Below are positions 26,401-38,650 of a DNA stretch of 64,000 nucleotides, in pieces. A program made the position numbers and the translations under genes. Within the stretch, counting starts at the first letter, position 1, and each line of letters opens with the position of its first letter. Origin of the DNA: Anarhynchus alexandrinus (lineage: Eukaryota > Chordata > Aves > Charadriiformes > Charadriidae); contig VUYV01000089.1 in assembly GCA_008711295.1 (NCBI GenBank), positions 2,542,000 to 2,605,999 on the forward strand, written 5' to 3'. The notes below the pieces were generated by a model that saw only the letters and a list, made by a program, of their open reading frames with translations, had not been told where the DNA came from and searched no databases.

Positions 26401-27887
26401 GAGTCCAAATGGATGTAAAGTATAGCATTTAAAAACAAAACAAAGCATCCTTTTTGGTGTTTTGAAGTATATTAAAAATAGAAAACATTAGAAATTTAAG
26501 AGAGAATCTATTTCTGCAAAGATTATGTTAGTGTAATTTTCATTCAAAGCCTATTCACTTTTATCAGGAATCAGTGGATTTAAACAGAATATTCTCAGAA
26601 ACCTGCATAACAAAGGGAAAAAAGATTAGCTGGGTGAATAGTTGTTCTGAGATTGAATTTGATACCAATTAAAAACTTACTAATTTCTTCATGCTCAAGA
26701 ATAATGAAGCCAAGTTTTCTAAGCATATTAAAAATTAAATACTAGTGTAATCATTTACTGAAAGCAAAACCACATCACCCAGGTAAGTTTACTTACTACA
26801 TGAAGTCAAAGAATACCAATAGCCCAGGATATAACTACGGTCAGAGAACTTATGCTAAACAGAATTAGGACCTTCACAAAGAATACAGTCCTTTTCTCAG
26901 CTGTGTCTTGCAGTCTGCTTCTTTTTCTTAGAAGCCACTGCCAAAGCCATCTGAATTTGCTCCTGTAGCTGTCACCCCTCTTCGTAGTTCCATGTTGATC
27001 CCAAGCTATGCCTTGTTTTGTCTTCATAGCTGTGTCCTTTTCTTTTCACTGCCTTCACATTGCCATCTCCCTTTCAGTAGGTTTGCAGCCCAACAGATTT
27101 AGAAAGACCTCTCCACAGTGGAGTGCTGTCTCATTGCCCAAAAGTAAATTCTAAAATGCATTCAAATCTATTGATGTTGCATAAAACTGTTCAACTGTAT
27201 TGTATCAAATTTACATTGTGGAAACTGGGGCAGAATATGGTATGTTTTGGTTTTTGGTATCTGCCTGGTGTCATACTTTTCAACACAAACAAAAAGAAGC
27301 TTTTCAGTTTTTTGGAGTGTTTGGATGTTTTTTTAAGAAATGGAATTATCAAGAAGTTGCTGGATGGAGTTACTAGTTGGAGCAGAGCTTTACCTAATAT
27401 TGTTCAGATTTTATTCAAAGATTGTCTCCTTTTCCTTTTTAGTATCTGATATAATTTATATGTGTGTTTTAAATATGCATTTGTATAATATACCCATTTA
27501 ATATGATTTAATATATTGCTAAGTGACAATAGAAGTACATATGAGAGTTACTGTTACACTTTTTCTAAGCTCTCATTGGTGACACTTCACTTCTGTTGCA
27601 TTAGGTAATCATCTCTGTAGGCAGAGCTATGGCAGGTTTGTGATGCTAGTTCTGAAATGTGAAGGATACTAGTGCAAACGGGACTGAAATCAATTAGTCC
27701 ACTAAATATTAGGTCTTATGAATAGTCGTCTGTCTCCATATTTAACAGAACAAATGGACCACTTATTACTATTGTTACTGATGTTCCTAAGTGATTTTTA
27801 AACCCATTAAGGAGAATAATTCAACAGAATCCTCTTAGTGTAGTACAGCTGATAATAATTCTTCTATAATGACTATGATCAAAAGGG

Positions 27888-27929
27888 AAGGGTTTGGTTA
27901 TATCACCTAAGGGTTTGGTTGTATCACCT
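27888..27929. repeat. Two-copy tandem duplication, period 21
   Basis: The unit aagggtttggtt(a/g)tatcac occurs at 27888 and 27909 with one difference. Confidence 0.85.
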
Positions 27930-28670
27930 AGTGCTAATAGTGTTTTTTTTTATTTTGCTATAAAATTGCAGATGTACTGAAGACCGAGTGAAGCCCTGTC
28001 TGATTTCACTTTTTCCCAGAACAGCTATACTACAATAGCATTACACTCCACAGTGTTCTACCTGAAGGGTTCTTCTAGATCTTGTCATTTATTTATTTAT
28101 AGCTGGTTAGGTAATATCCTTGGAAACATGGGAAGAGGCAGTATTTTGTCAGATCTATCAAGAAACTACTATTCATTTCTGGGCTTGTTTTAACATAGCT
28201 AGACAGAGCCTCTACTGATTTTTTTAACATCTTCACTGTTCTGATAAAGTAAGCATTCACCTGTGTATTCAAAGACCTTCAGATCAATCTGGTACAAACA
28301 ACTCCCTTTTTTAGTAATCTGTTAGCTATTAGTGTACAGCAATAACTTGAATTGTGTGTACATTGCATTCCATCTTCATCAGAGCTTATAATAACCTAAT
28401 GTAGTTATTCTTGAAATAAATTTGGAAGTAATGTAAAACTTTGTGGATATATTGTCTTTTTGCAATATTTTACTTTCAGTAAGTGACGAGTGAGCCTTCT
28501 CCTAGCTTAGTACTGGACTATTTGCCTGACTACCTAATAAGCACAGATTGGTAGATTAATCACTAAGGCAGTATTTTTCATTCTAGTTTGCATAAAGCAG
28601 TATTTTTCTATTTACATGAAGCAGAGCTAGGAAAACGATGAGGCTGGAAAAATGGGACAGATGGTCTTAT

Positions 28671-28790
28671 ATTTTTCTATTTTGTAAATATTAAAGTACC
28701 ATATGTAGAAAATATGGTTTCTTTTTGGGTATTTTTCTATTTTGTAACTATTAAAGCACCATATGTAGAAAATATTATTTCCTTTTGGTT
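28671..28790. repeat. Two-copy tandem duplication, period 60
   Basis: Two adjacent 60-bp units begin atttttctattttgtaa at 28671 and 28731, with only a handful of differences. It produces a repeated peptide in the shadow frame on the minus strand, which is not a gene. Confidence 0.92.
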
Positions 28791-30120
28791 TCAGAGATGT
28801 AGCTAGCATGTCTCCACAGAGTTTATAATTGCACTTCTGCTAAGAATTTTAAATTGAGTTTGGCCTTTTGCCAAAACTGTGTTGCAGTCTCAGATATCTA
28901 TTTCATTGATGAAGGAAAAATATTCTCTAACTTTGCTTTTCACCTCTCATCATGCAGTTCCTTACATTCTACCTGACATTTATTACTTAATATACTGCAT
29001 TTACGTAGTTCAACATCAGTTATTACTGTTATTGGAACTGAGCAATGAAATTGTCCTTGAAGCAATACTGCTGAAATGCTAATGTATATATTCCTGAAGC
29101 AACCCTACAAGGCTACAAACTCTATAAAAAAATATAGTACCAGACAAGTGGTGGCATAGGAGCTTAAAAGGGAATCTGTGATTTGAAATAAACGTCTGGA
29201 GTCTAATCTCTTGAAATTCCCCAACCTCTCAATTTATTAGTACCTTGGTTTCCAACCAGCAGTTATATGTCCTGAGGTAAAAGCGAAGCTTGCCCTGAGA
29301 GGTAAGTAAAGAAGTGAGGCTTTGAGTAGCCTTCTGGATGATTTATTACAACAAAAATAAAACTTTGTCTGAAACTCATTTCCTTTCCTACACTTAAGCT
29401 TCTCCTTTGCTTCTGGTACCACGGACATGAAAACCATAGATGAGAATGAGTCTTTCTCTCCATCAGCGCTATGCATGTGTCCTAAAGGAACCTTCACTGT
29501 GTTCCTTGCTATTGCAATGAGAATGGTACTAGTACCTGCTCCGGTACTATATTTAACATTTTTACAGTCCATTTCAGTTTCTTCCTGACCTCTAGGCAGT
29601 CATGCCCTCTTCCTGAACATTTTTGTGGACTGACAAGTTTTGATGTCGGCAAACAGAGTACACACACTTTTGCCTGAAGTAGGATGTGTTCTTGGGGGCT
29701 TTTTGTGGTTTCTTATGGGAGCAGGGTATAAAATATTAATAACAATTTAAAAAAAAGTAAGTCCAATCGTGATGATCTCCTCAGGAAAAGTATCCACAAT
29801 TGAGAACATAATCTCATAAAAAAATGTTATTTAACGTACAGACATTTGGTTTTGGGGTTTTTTTTGGTTTTTTTTTCTAAAAATACCTAGTTCTGTTAAA
29901 TTTAGTTTGGCAAACTGATACTGAAGTAATCATCCATTTTCTTTGCCTTTTTTTGGTTTGGCTTTTGATACGACTGTTGAACAAAAAATTAAAATGTAGT
30001 CTAATTCTTGCTTATCCAGGCTGATTACATGAAAGTACATCAGTTAATAGCAAATCTATTTCACGACACTTTTCTCTGTATTGTAATAATTGCTGCATTA
30101 CTATATATGTAATAATAGAT

Positions 30121-30170
30121 ATCATTAGATAATGATTTTTACGTCATATCATCGTTAGATAATGATTTTT
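30121..30170. repeat. Two-copy duplication, period 30
   Basis: The stretch atc(a/g)ttagataatgattttt occurs at 30121 and 30151 with a 10-base spacer. Confidence 0.85.
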
Positions 30171-30534
30171 TCTGGGCTCACCTTTAATTTTTGCTGTCAA
30201 CAGAACCAAATAATTGTGGGTTGTAGCAGGTTTTAAAGTTCTAATATATTAATGGGTGAAATTGGTCACACAGAAAAGTTAGTTTGGAGTGTAATACTCC
30301 CCACCTCTAGAGATGTTTTTCCTGTTGGACTTTTGTACCAATTATGTAAAAGGAATCTAGTAAGCTTGGGATATTCAGTATACATTGTAGTTTGTGTTGC
30401 AGTTTTCAAAAAGGTGAAATAATTCCACATACGCAGTATAGACCATAATTATTCTATTTCAAGACTTAAGCCCCCAGATTCTTGAATATTATGGTGTTCC
30501 TGTTGATACATTCTTCCAGTCTAAGTCAATTACT

Positions 30535-30721
30535 TCCTTCGCATCAGCGATAAAGGTCTTAAATAGGACAGATCTCAGGACAGAACCCTACAGTACCACA
30601 CTTGTTACTGGTCTCTGGGTAGAGTATGACCCATTAGCCACTGCCTTCTAAGCCTAACCACCCAACTAGGTTTTTACCAGCCTGGCTGTTTGCTCATCCA
30701 GACTGTAACACCCTAACTTGG
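30535..30721 (-). mobile_element. Old CR1 (left half of a copy split by an LTR)
   Basis: This matches the minus-strand CR1 ORF2 interior: 'aaataggacagatctcagga', 'ccacacttgttactggtctc', 'gccactgccttctaagcc', 'gtttgctcatccagactg'. It stops at taacttgg, where the LTR begins, and continues after 31520. Confidence 0.78.
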
Positions 30722-31520
30722 TGTGGTGGGTTGGCTTCAGCTGGCAGCCACCTGCTCACTTCCCCCACCCCTAAAAAGACAGGGATGAAAATAAGAAGAC
30801 TGTGAGTGAGAAAACTCATGGGTCAGGTTAAAGATAGGAAAATCATGCAAATTACTGTTGTGGGCAAAACAGAATGTAGTCGAGGAATTTAACTTTGTTT
30901 ATCAACCATTAACATAAATATTTAATTACTGATTTGAGTATTGGGAAACAAAGAAGATAAATACTTAAACACTTAGGGAAAACACATTCCCCTTTCCCAG
31001 GCTCCAGGTGCCTTTCCTTCCCCATTCCTAGTCTCCACTCCCCTTGTTATCACCATCAATGCAGGTTACACTCAGTCCCTTCAGTGAGGTGATCGGTGAT
31101 GCAGGAGGTTGGGTTGAGGACAGTGGTTTCTTTCTGCCATTCCTTCTTTCTCACTCTTTTCTTCTATTGCTCCTTCTGCCTAACTCATTTCCCCTGTTCC
31201 TTTGTGGGTTATCCACAGGCCGTGGTCTTTTTGGGGGGTGGACTAGCTCTGGCATGGACTTATGCATGGGCCACAATCCCTTCAGGGCTGTTACCGACTG
31301 TGCCGTGGAGCACTTCCTATTACTCTGGCCTTCTTGTTCCCCTCTTGGTGTTCTAAGAGGTGCCACAAACTCCTCCAGCTGGCTCAGCGATGTCTGCAGT
31401 GGATCCATTGTGGAGCCAGCTACAACTGGCTGTGTCTGTCACAGCGCAACCCCTGACCTCCCTCCCACACAAGCCACCCCTGCAGCCATACCCTGCTACT
31501 TGCTATTTATACCCAGTACT
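30722..31520 (-). mobile_element. Solo LTR (TGTGGTGGGTTG family), nested in a CR1
   Basis: The element starts tgtggtgggttgg and ends acccagtact (the family usually ends in ACA). It is flanked by imperfect 5-bp direct repeats (cttgg at 30717-30721, cttga at 31521-31525). It is about 799 bp. The sense strand of the family is inferred to be minus, because the AATAAA signal and the TTTAAG promoter-like box read that way in sister copies. Here the AATAAA has changed (plus tttatc, about 30898). No internal viral genes are present. Open frames of 203 and 86 codons across it are chance frames. Confidence 0.85.
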
Positions 31521-31700
31521 CTTGAATACGAGAACATTGTGGGAGGCAGTGTCAAAAGCCTTGGTAAAGTCAAGGTAGTTACCACCCACTGTTCTTCCCT
31601 CATCCACAAAACTAATAATTTTATCCTAGAAGGCAGTGGGGCTGGTCAGGCATGATTTACCCTTGGTCAGTCTATGCTGAACATTCCCGGTCACTTTATT
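31521..31700 (-). mobile_element. Old CR1 (right half of a copy split by an LTR)
   Basis: The CR1 resumes with 'gagaacattgtgggaggcag', then 'gtcaaaagccttggtaaagt', 'caaggtagttaccacccact' and 'ggtcaggcatgatttaccc'. This is the region coding for 'hNILSKL..YLDFSKAFDTV' on the minus strand. It fades by about 31700, 300 bp before exon 2. Confidence 0.82.
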
Positions 31701-31999
31701 CTAGTTGAGTTTTTGGTTTTACGTTTGTGTGTATTTCTATCCATTTTTCTTTTTTTTCTTTAATTTTGTCCTCAGTTTTAGGATGTGAGGCTGTTATCCT
31801 TCACGTAATATCTTTTCTTTATTTTGTTTTCTCCACCTCTCTATATACTCCAGTTCAAAAGATAAAATGCTTAGCTGAAAATTTTCAGATTTGTTGAACA
31901 GGTTCTATAGTAGAGAATGAGAAAACACAAAAACTGAAAATATAAAATTTAAACTGATAAACTCCAAAATGTATTCACAACCTACTTTATATTTTTCAG

Positions 32000-32074
32000 C
32001 TCTACTTCAAGTTACAATTTCACTTAGCAAAGTTGAGCTCAGTGTGGGTGAATCCAAATTCTTCACATGCACAG
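32000..32074 (+). CDS. NCAM2: NCAM2 exon 2 (by homology): mature N-terminus and first half of Ig1
   Basis: This 75-bp internal exon encodes the mature N-terminus and the first strands of Ig domain 1 of NCAM2, a homophilic neuronal adhesion protein of the cell surface. The peptide begins [15 protein letters not shown] and ends ESKFFTCT, with the first Ig1 cysteine in FFTCT. The acceptor is atttttcag and the donor acag|gtatgt. It starts with two bases of a split Ala codon and ends with one base of a split codon, so it is phase 1 on both sides. This is the classic arrangement for Ig exons. The closest alternative, NCAM1, has a clearly different sequence here. The preceding signal-peptide exon is not in the window. 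Confidence 0.96.
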
Positions 32075-32889
32075 GTATGTATTCATTTTATTTGTAGCTA
32101 TGTATCTTTTGTTAGATTTTCAACCTTCTACATAATTTGAAACTGAATTAATTGATTCACAATATTAACTTATATTAGCATATTTTTCTATAGTCACATT
32201 GACTTTTGAGAATTGTGATAAATAGTAGATCATCACTGGCTTCACATTTCCAGTCTAGAAGCTATTCATTTCACACTCTGAATCACTGTTTAAATTGTCT
32301 ATATCAGTACAGGTAATTTGTATCTGTTAGGATGCATCTTTAGTTAAAATATTTTCACTTGTCTAAACTAAGGAGTTAAATAAGCTACTAAGCTAAGCTT
32401 AAGTATCCTCTCCAACCTGATGAGACACCCAAAGAGTCTTTTCTGGTGAGGCAGATATCAGTCAGGAGGAGAAGGGTTTCCATTTGCAGCTGCCTGATGT
32501 GTATCCTTGATGTTGCTGAGTTGCCATCTTCCATTGACAATGACACGTGGCCTGGCTACACTGACAACCCAACTGACTGATGACTTGACCTGTTGATCCA
32601 GTGACTGCTAAACAGCCTGTTTCTTTCCTTTAAGACTTTATACCTTTTTGTGTTTCTTTTTTTTTTTCCCCTCTTGAATCCTTGAGCTACAAGTTATCCT
32701 GTCTCAACGATCATACATCTGCCTGCAATTTTGCCTTGCTTATATTTCTACAGATTTTCTCACAACTCTCATAATTTAGCAGTTCTCTGGCATTACATAG
32801 ACATTGTGCATTGGGTAAGCACATGTGTTGCATAATGCCTACCTGAACTTCTAATGTTGGATTGTTTTTTGTTTTTGTTTTTTTCTTAG
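32075..32889 (+). other. NCAM2: NCAM2 intron 2
   Basis: This 815-bp intron is bounded by gtatgt and cttag. It has a T/C-rich patch near 32650-32675 and a long T/G-rich acceptor tract at about 32862-32886. No repeat or other gene was recognised. Confidence 0.93.
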
Positions 32890-33096
32890 CCATTGGTGAG
32901 CCTGACACCATAGATTGGTACAATCCACAAGGAGAGAAGATTGTTTCTAGTCAAAGAGTGGTTGTTCAGAAAGAAGGTGTTCGATCACGTCTAACCATTT
33001 ATAATGCCAATATAGAAGATGCTGGTATATATCGGTGTCAAGCAACAGATGCTAAAGGACAAACTCAAGAAGCTACTGTTGTTTTGGAGATTTATC
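32890..33096 (+). CDS. NCAM2: NCAM2 exon 3: second half of Ig1
   Basis: This 207-bp exon completes Ig1. It shows the core Trp (IDWYN), the stretch [20 protein letters not shown], the conserved D-A-G-I-Y-R-C motif with the second Ig1 cysteine, and the A-G-beta strands [15 protein letters not shown]. The acceptor is preceded by a long T-rich tract ending cttag, and the donor is c|gtaagt. The one-base 3' overhang joins exon 4 to give Gln, making the EIYQKLTF junction typical of NCAM2. The 815-bp intron before it is the shortest in the window. In NCAM family proteins Ig1 and Ig2 carry the adhesive contacts. I infer the same role here. Confidence 0.97.
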
Positions 33097-35437
33097 GTAA
33101 GTAAAATATCAATTAACAAATGAAAGACTATGTTTTAAAAGCCACTGCTATTGAGAAAGTAAAGCCTGTCAAAATACCTTCCCAGGCTCTGAACCTTATC
33201 TTCCAAATAATTGCATCTCCTGCAGTTTAATTAAGAGATGTTTTGAAGAAGACTTAAATGAAATGCATGGTCACTTTGTAATATTGTAGATTGTTTTGCC
33301 TTTGTATCTTAGAATGCCATCTTATGTGGGTGCGCTGTATGTCCTTCATGCAAAAGAGGAAATACGAGAAAAAAGTTATGTCAACCTAATTCTTATTACA
33401 AATACATCTACCACCTATTAAAAATATGTGCATAAATCAAAGTGCAGGAAGTGCAATGTATGTCATTTAAGTAAAGTTTAGACTGAATTAGTTATTTTTA
33501 TGCCAATCTTTTCCTGTTCTTGGACTTATAAAGGAATTTTGCCTTAAAGCATTGAAGCTTAATGTGATAAGCAACCAAAATGCATTTCAATTACAAACAA
33601 CTAATTGAGGAGTATATTTGAAAAGTAAATACATTCTATTCTGGTAAGAGATTCTCTGAGAGGTTTGGTTGTTTTTTTTTCAATTTACTTAAATACCTTT
33701 ACATTGTACTATATTCTTTTGATCAATCAAAAATGCCTAAAAGTAATACGTTGAATAAGTACACTGTGAAGATATAAGGCAAGATCTTTGTTGGTGAAAG
33801 GGTGGGACATATGACAGCAACCTTTCAGCTGAGTTATTTTCTAATTTCAGTAGAGAATATGTTTTTAATATTCATTAATAATAGTGTGTGGCTGGACTGA
33901 GCTCTGAGGAATTGCAATGAGATAGAAAATACAAAGTAGAATCATAAAGCGCTGCTTCTGAAAGGTACAGATAAGTCAGATAACAAAAGACATACAATTT
34001 AAAAAAAAAAATCTATTGACAAAACAACCATTAAAGTGGTGATGGCAGTTACAAGAGATTACATGATGGCTTGAAAGCTGGCACTTCAAAAGATTTTGTT
34101 TTGTGGAATTCATTTGTATGCTTAAAACTGCCAGTCACGCCATTAGCAGACTGCTGAGCAAGGTTGAAATCTTTTGAAGTGTTTATATGTGGTAATTTTA
34201 ATAATTCTGAGGTTAGATAAACCCAAAGACCTACACAAGAAATGTGAAGGTTTTGTGAGAACTGACATATGAAAGTTTCCTTATTCGTGTTTGTGAAGTA
34301 TTGTACGGAAAAAGCGGGATACACTGTACTCCTAGGGTCTGGTTCAGTACTCACTGACATCTGTGAGAGTTTTTCTTTTGACTCGCATATGGTCAAATAC
34401 TTCAAACATTTCATACAAATACTTTGTAAGATTATATAAGAGACGTATATAACAAAAGTGTGCTCCCTCTGCCGTGGGTACCGTGTGGATTATTTGAGCC
34501 TGCACTCATCAATGCAAAAAGGTGGAGGTGGAGTTGCATCTCTGACTTATGTTCTCCAAAGTGTCCTTTGAAATGTAATTGACAGTCCTTGATCCTAGAG
34601 AACATAGGTCAGGTTTTTTTTTTTTCTGCGTGCAAGAAAGTCTTCCAGAATTTTTTCTAGGCAATTGGTTCCTGCAGCTAGATCATGTATGAGATGATGG
34701 ATTTATGCCATCTCGGATTTCTAACACTAAATTCTAATAATACTAAACTGATTCAACCCATTAATAAAATTAAATATCAAGTTTAGTTATTTGGGGTTGG
34801 AATAATTAAAAGCCTCATCAGGCCTAAAAAAATCTTGTTATTTCCTAAAAAAAATTGTACAAATTCTTATGACTTAGTGATATTTAGTTTCTCCATATAG
34901 TTTCCCACTGGCTTTTAAGTTTTTATGTTGTACTCAGCTGATGGTTTTCACAGTCAGTGAGGCTAAATTTCCACCCTTTTAATAAGACTTTTCCAAATAA
35001 TTTTGGTGATTTTGGTGGAAGTTTTGATGGAATAAAACCACGAGGTTTTAATTCAATAATAAGATAATGAGGAATAAAATGCACAAGAGAGTAAACAGAC
35101 TGTTAACCTGAATGTATAGACCTCTAAAAAAATTGGACTCTGGAACTTCGAAAATAATGAAAAATGTATTTATAAAACATGCTTAGTTTATATAAATAAA
35201 ACAAAGATTTTCATAATGCAAAATGATAGTAAAATCGTTTCTACTGACAAAGTGGAAGTCATGTGTCCAGGTCCATTTGAGTGAGTCTTATCTGGGAAAA
35301 TTATGTTATGGAAATAATTCTGTATTATCACAATGAGAAGTCTTAATAAGCATCTTTATCTGATTTGGTTTTATGCATAATTTTAATGCTAAATGATCTG
35401 GAAAATGCTTACTATATTCTGCTTTCTTCCTTTTCAG
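33097..35437 (+). other. NCAM2: NCAM2 intron 3
   Basis: This 2.3-kb AT-rich intron starts gtaagt and ends ttttcag. I see no clear interspersed repeat and no open frame resembling a known protein. Confidence 0.92.
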
Positions 35438-35581
35438 AAAAGCTCACTTTCCGAGACATAATATCTCCACAAGAGTTCAGGCAGGGAGAAGATGCAGAAG
35501 TTGTTTGCCGTGTTACTAGTTCACCTGCTCCCATTGTCAGCTGGTTGTATCGGAATGAGGAAGTCACAACTATTGCTGACA
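35438..35581 (+). CDS. NCAM2: NCAM2 exon 4: first half of Ig2
   Basis: This 144-bp exon encodes [20 protein letters not shown] followed by VVCRV, with the first Ig2 cysteine, and VSWLY, with the core Trp. It ends NEEVTTIAD plus one base. The acceptor is ccttttcag. The donor is a|gttagt, which departs from the usual GTRAGT at the third intron base, so it may be the weakest donor here. The frame would hit TAG two bases into the intron if read through. Phase 1 at both ends matches its neighbours, and 144 bp is the length I remember for the equivalent NCAM1 exon. Confidence 0.96.
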
Positions 35582-38034
35582 GTTAGTATTTTGGTAACTC
35601 TTTAAGTTATACATTCTAATTAATATTAAAATATTATTGTAAAAGAAGACTAATCACATTATAGTGGAACATGGATTTTGGTTAGCTCATCAGTTTAAGT
35701 AGAATTTAACCAGGTTCTGTGGTCTACAGAGAATCCATATGCAATGGTTTCCTTCATATATCATTTCTTCCAACTGGAAGTTTTGTCTAGATGTAACATG
35801 AGGGTCCAAATGCCCAAAAGATTGCCGGGACCTCCTTCACAGGAACTCCTTCTGGGTTGCCATGTATGTAGGAGTTGAACGTATTTTTAAACACACACAG
35901 ATAAACTTCACAGTGCACACAAAGCTATGACACTGAGCAAGCATTGCACTGAGTTTGATATACTTGCACGTTAAGTCAGAGCATTTCAGGTGGATAGGCT
36001 TTTTGCACTATTGTGAGATTTTACTTGTATGAGTGTAAGCTACCCTTTGAGTTACAAACAACTGGGGGTATGAGCAATCTGTTTAGGCTAGATTCCCTAA
36101 CAGCTAGACTGATAAATTTAGGTAAAGATGAATTCTGCCTTCCCCACATCCAAGTTCTACGGCTGTAGAGAGACAATTAAATTAGGCACATAGAATTTGT
36201 GTGATTTACCCCCTGAAAAACTGTGAACCATTTTTTCAGTACTGTCTCAATAGCTTTCTTTGCCCTTATGGAAAACAATAATTTTCACATTTTCTGGAAA
36301 TGGAACTAACATTGTTGGTGAACCAGCTTATCCATCTTCTTATCAGTCTTTATCTCTGCATGTACTAAAACTCAAGATTGTAGTATATGCATTTAAAATT
36401 CTTGTTCTTTATTAATTAAATATTATTTTTATTTCAAAATGAAAAATAAATGTTATATTTGATCTCTTATGAAATCATATAAACAAATGTGGGGAAAAAG
36501 GTAAAACAATAGAAACTAGTTACAATTTAAATAGCATAATACTTTCTTTATGTTCTGATCTGGACTAGTATCCAAATAAGATCCCAGTCATGATTGGGAG
36601 CAAGTGAGATTTTAAATAAGTTAAAAATAGGGCATCATGATCTTTGTGAGTTTTAAAATGTCTATATGGGTTTATAATGCAGGCGGAAAAAGAATATACC
36701 CAAAGTCTTACCGTTAGGAAATTTTTTTCATGCCTTGTTAAATAAAGATTCAGTTTTGCATTACATTTCCAGCTTCAAAATCTTCAGTGAAGGATCTGTA
36801 CCTGTAACTTATTAGCATAATTTAAAATTAAATAACATCAAATTTGTCTGTCATATTCTAAAGGGTGTCTATATAAAGAAAAAATATTATTCTTGGATTT
36901 TAATTCATAGTAAGCTAAAATACTGAATAATTTCATATCGAAACTGAATTGTATATTGCAGCTTAGTTGTGGGGCATAAGAAAACAGTTCCTATTTTAAG
37001 CATTCTAGCAATGGTATAATAGGAAGACATGAGATAATGTTATTCCTTTAGTTTCATGGCTTTTCTGTTATATTCTTGACCACTCTTAAGTTGTATATGT
37101 TACAACTAGTAGGATTTTTGCAGCACAAACTTTTGACTATTTCAGCTTTGCAAATTCTTGACAGTTACTAGTATCTATATTTGTATATTCCATTTGAACA
37201 GAAGACTGATTTTTTTTTTCTCCCAGAAGGCCTGTGCACAAAATCAGAAGTGAAAATTTTAAGATTTTTGCTGTGTAGTAGGCCTATAGCTGAAATAGCT
37301 GTAGGTGAAATAGCCTCTCACTATTCTGAATTAGTTTCTGTATATTCCCAATACCTTATGTGCTCCATTGCTAGATCATTCTAAGATTTACAGTCTCTTT
37401 TGAGTTCTGCAAACAAGGATGTGAGTAAGAAACTGTGGGACTGGCTGTCCATCATTCTTCGGTTAAAAAAAAACAAAAACCAAACGAAAAACTAGATGAA
37501 CAGTGACCTCCAAAAGCATTGCTGGTCTTACATTGTCTGTTTAGGTTTAATAGAGCAATATACAAAGCATAATTTTCTGGGGATGTTCTAAGAATTTGTC
37601 TGTTGTTATCAAGAGCTGCATCATCATGACTCATAATTCCATTGTATGGGAGTCAGGGACATTTTATTAGCTATGAAAGTGAATGGGCCTGTTTTCATCG
37701 ATCAGATCTTATCTGGAGTTGTAAGTGGCTTGCTCTGTTTTTGCACAGTTCTGAGGCTTCAAAGGACATTGACTACAACATATTCTGCAGTGCTTAAAGC
37801 AAATATAGCAATTCTATGTACAGACATTCGTATATTAGTTTGTGGTTGGAGTTAACCATAGAAGGAGATTAGCTGCCACTGTTAATACAAATATGCTACA
37901 TATAAATTACCCGCTATCTGTATAAATATGCACGTTATATTCTATCTCTGCTCAAATCATTAAAGTATTTCAGAACTCCGCTATCAGATTAGCAGTTTTC
38001 TATAAACATAGCATAGGTGTGGTATTAAAAATAA

Positions 38035-38272
38035 AAGGAGGACTAAGGATAATCTGTCCTTTAGTAGACAGGGCCAGAAACAGTGAGAAAGGATGAGGAA
38101 AAGGCTGAGGTACTTAACGGCGCCTTTGCCTCGGTGTTTAACAGTAAGACCAGTTGTTCCCTGTGTACCCAGCCCCCTGTGCTAGTAGACAGGGGTGGGG
38201 AGGCTACATTACACCGAGGAAGAAGCAGAACGGGCTTGCCACAGACTACCCAGTATGATCTAGAGGGTTAGT
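38035..38272 (+). mobile_element. CR1 LINE internal fragment
   Basis: Plus-strand CR1 ORF2 sequence upstream of the RT core is present: 'gaaaaggctgaggtacttaa', 'gcctttgcctcggtgtttaa', 'cagtaagaccagttgttccc', 'tacccagccccctgtgct'. It has neither a 3' tail nor a 5' end, so both ends were truncated or deleted. Confidence 0.82.
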
Positions 38273-38650
38273 CTGGTTCATTTGAAGTCTGTCTTATCTA
38301 GTCCTTCAGAATAAGAGAGAATGCTTTTTTTTGGACCACACCAACCATAAGATAGCATGCAGTTCCCTAGAATGGTAACTAGATGCGTTTTCAAAAAGTA
38401 AATTCTAATAGTTCTCCAGAACTTTTTATCATATATAAATTGTGGTCTGAAAGAGAATCACCTTACATACTAAAAATAGCTATGTGGGGAAAAAAAACCC
38501 AAAAACTAACAGAATTACTTAATTGAGAATGTAAAACAATAAAATATATCAATGCATACAGGAAACATGAAGGACGGACCAGTCCCCAATATTTTCTATC
38601 CAGTTGTGTACAAGATACAATTTTCTACATGCATTATAGTTACATAGAAG

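Larger units (their letters stand above)
1..31999 (+). other. NCAM2: NCAM2 intron 1, 3' part
   Basis: Everything before 32000 is read as the end of the first NCAM2 intron, because the first exon present already encodes the mature N-terminus and begins inside a codon. The intron is known to be very long in other vertebrates. It holds CR1 pieces, two solo LTRs, microsatellites and short tandem duplications, each listed separately. No signal-peptide exon was recognised. The stretches 2175-4660, 6400-10790, 11150-14660, 15380-17580, 19610-22970, 23410-30530 and 31705-31999 otherwise show only AT-rich unique sequence with stops in all frames. Confidence 0.85.

Noticed and set aside
31044..31655. 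203-codon plus-strand open frame
   Set aside because: It runs across the LTR (30722-31520) and into flanking CR1 on the opposite strand, so it is a chance frame in GC-rich repeat DNA.
1..31999. Search for the NCAM2 signal-peptide exon
   Set aside because: No ATG-led hydrophobic frame ending in a donor with the correct phase and NCAM2-like residues was recognised. The exon most likely lies far upstream.
32862..33104. ATG at 32862 as a start codon for an Ig protein
   Set aside because: This ATG is in the T-rich acceptor tract of intron 2. The open frame simply reads through the acceptor into exon 3.
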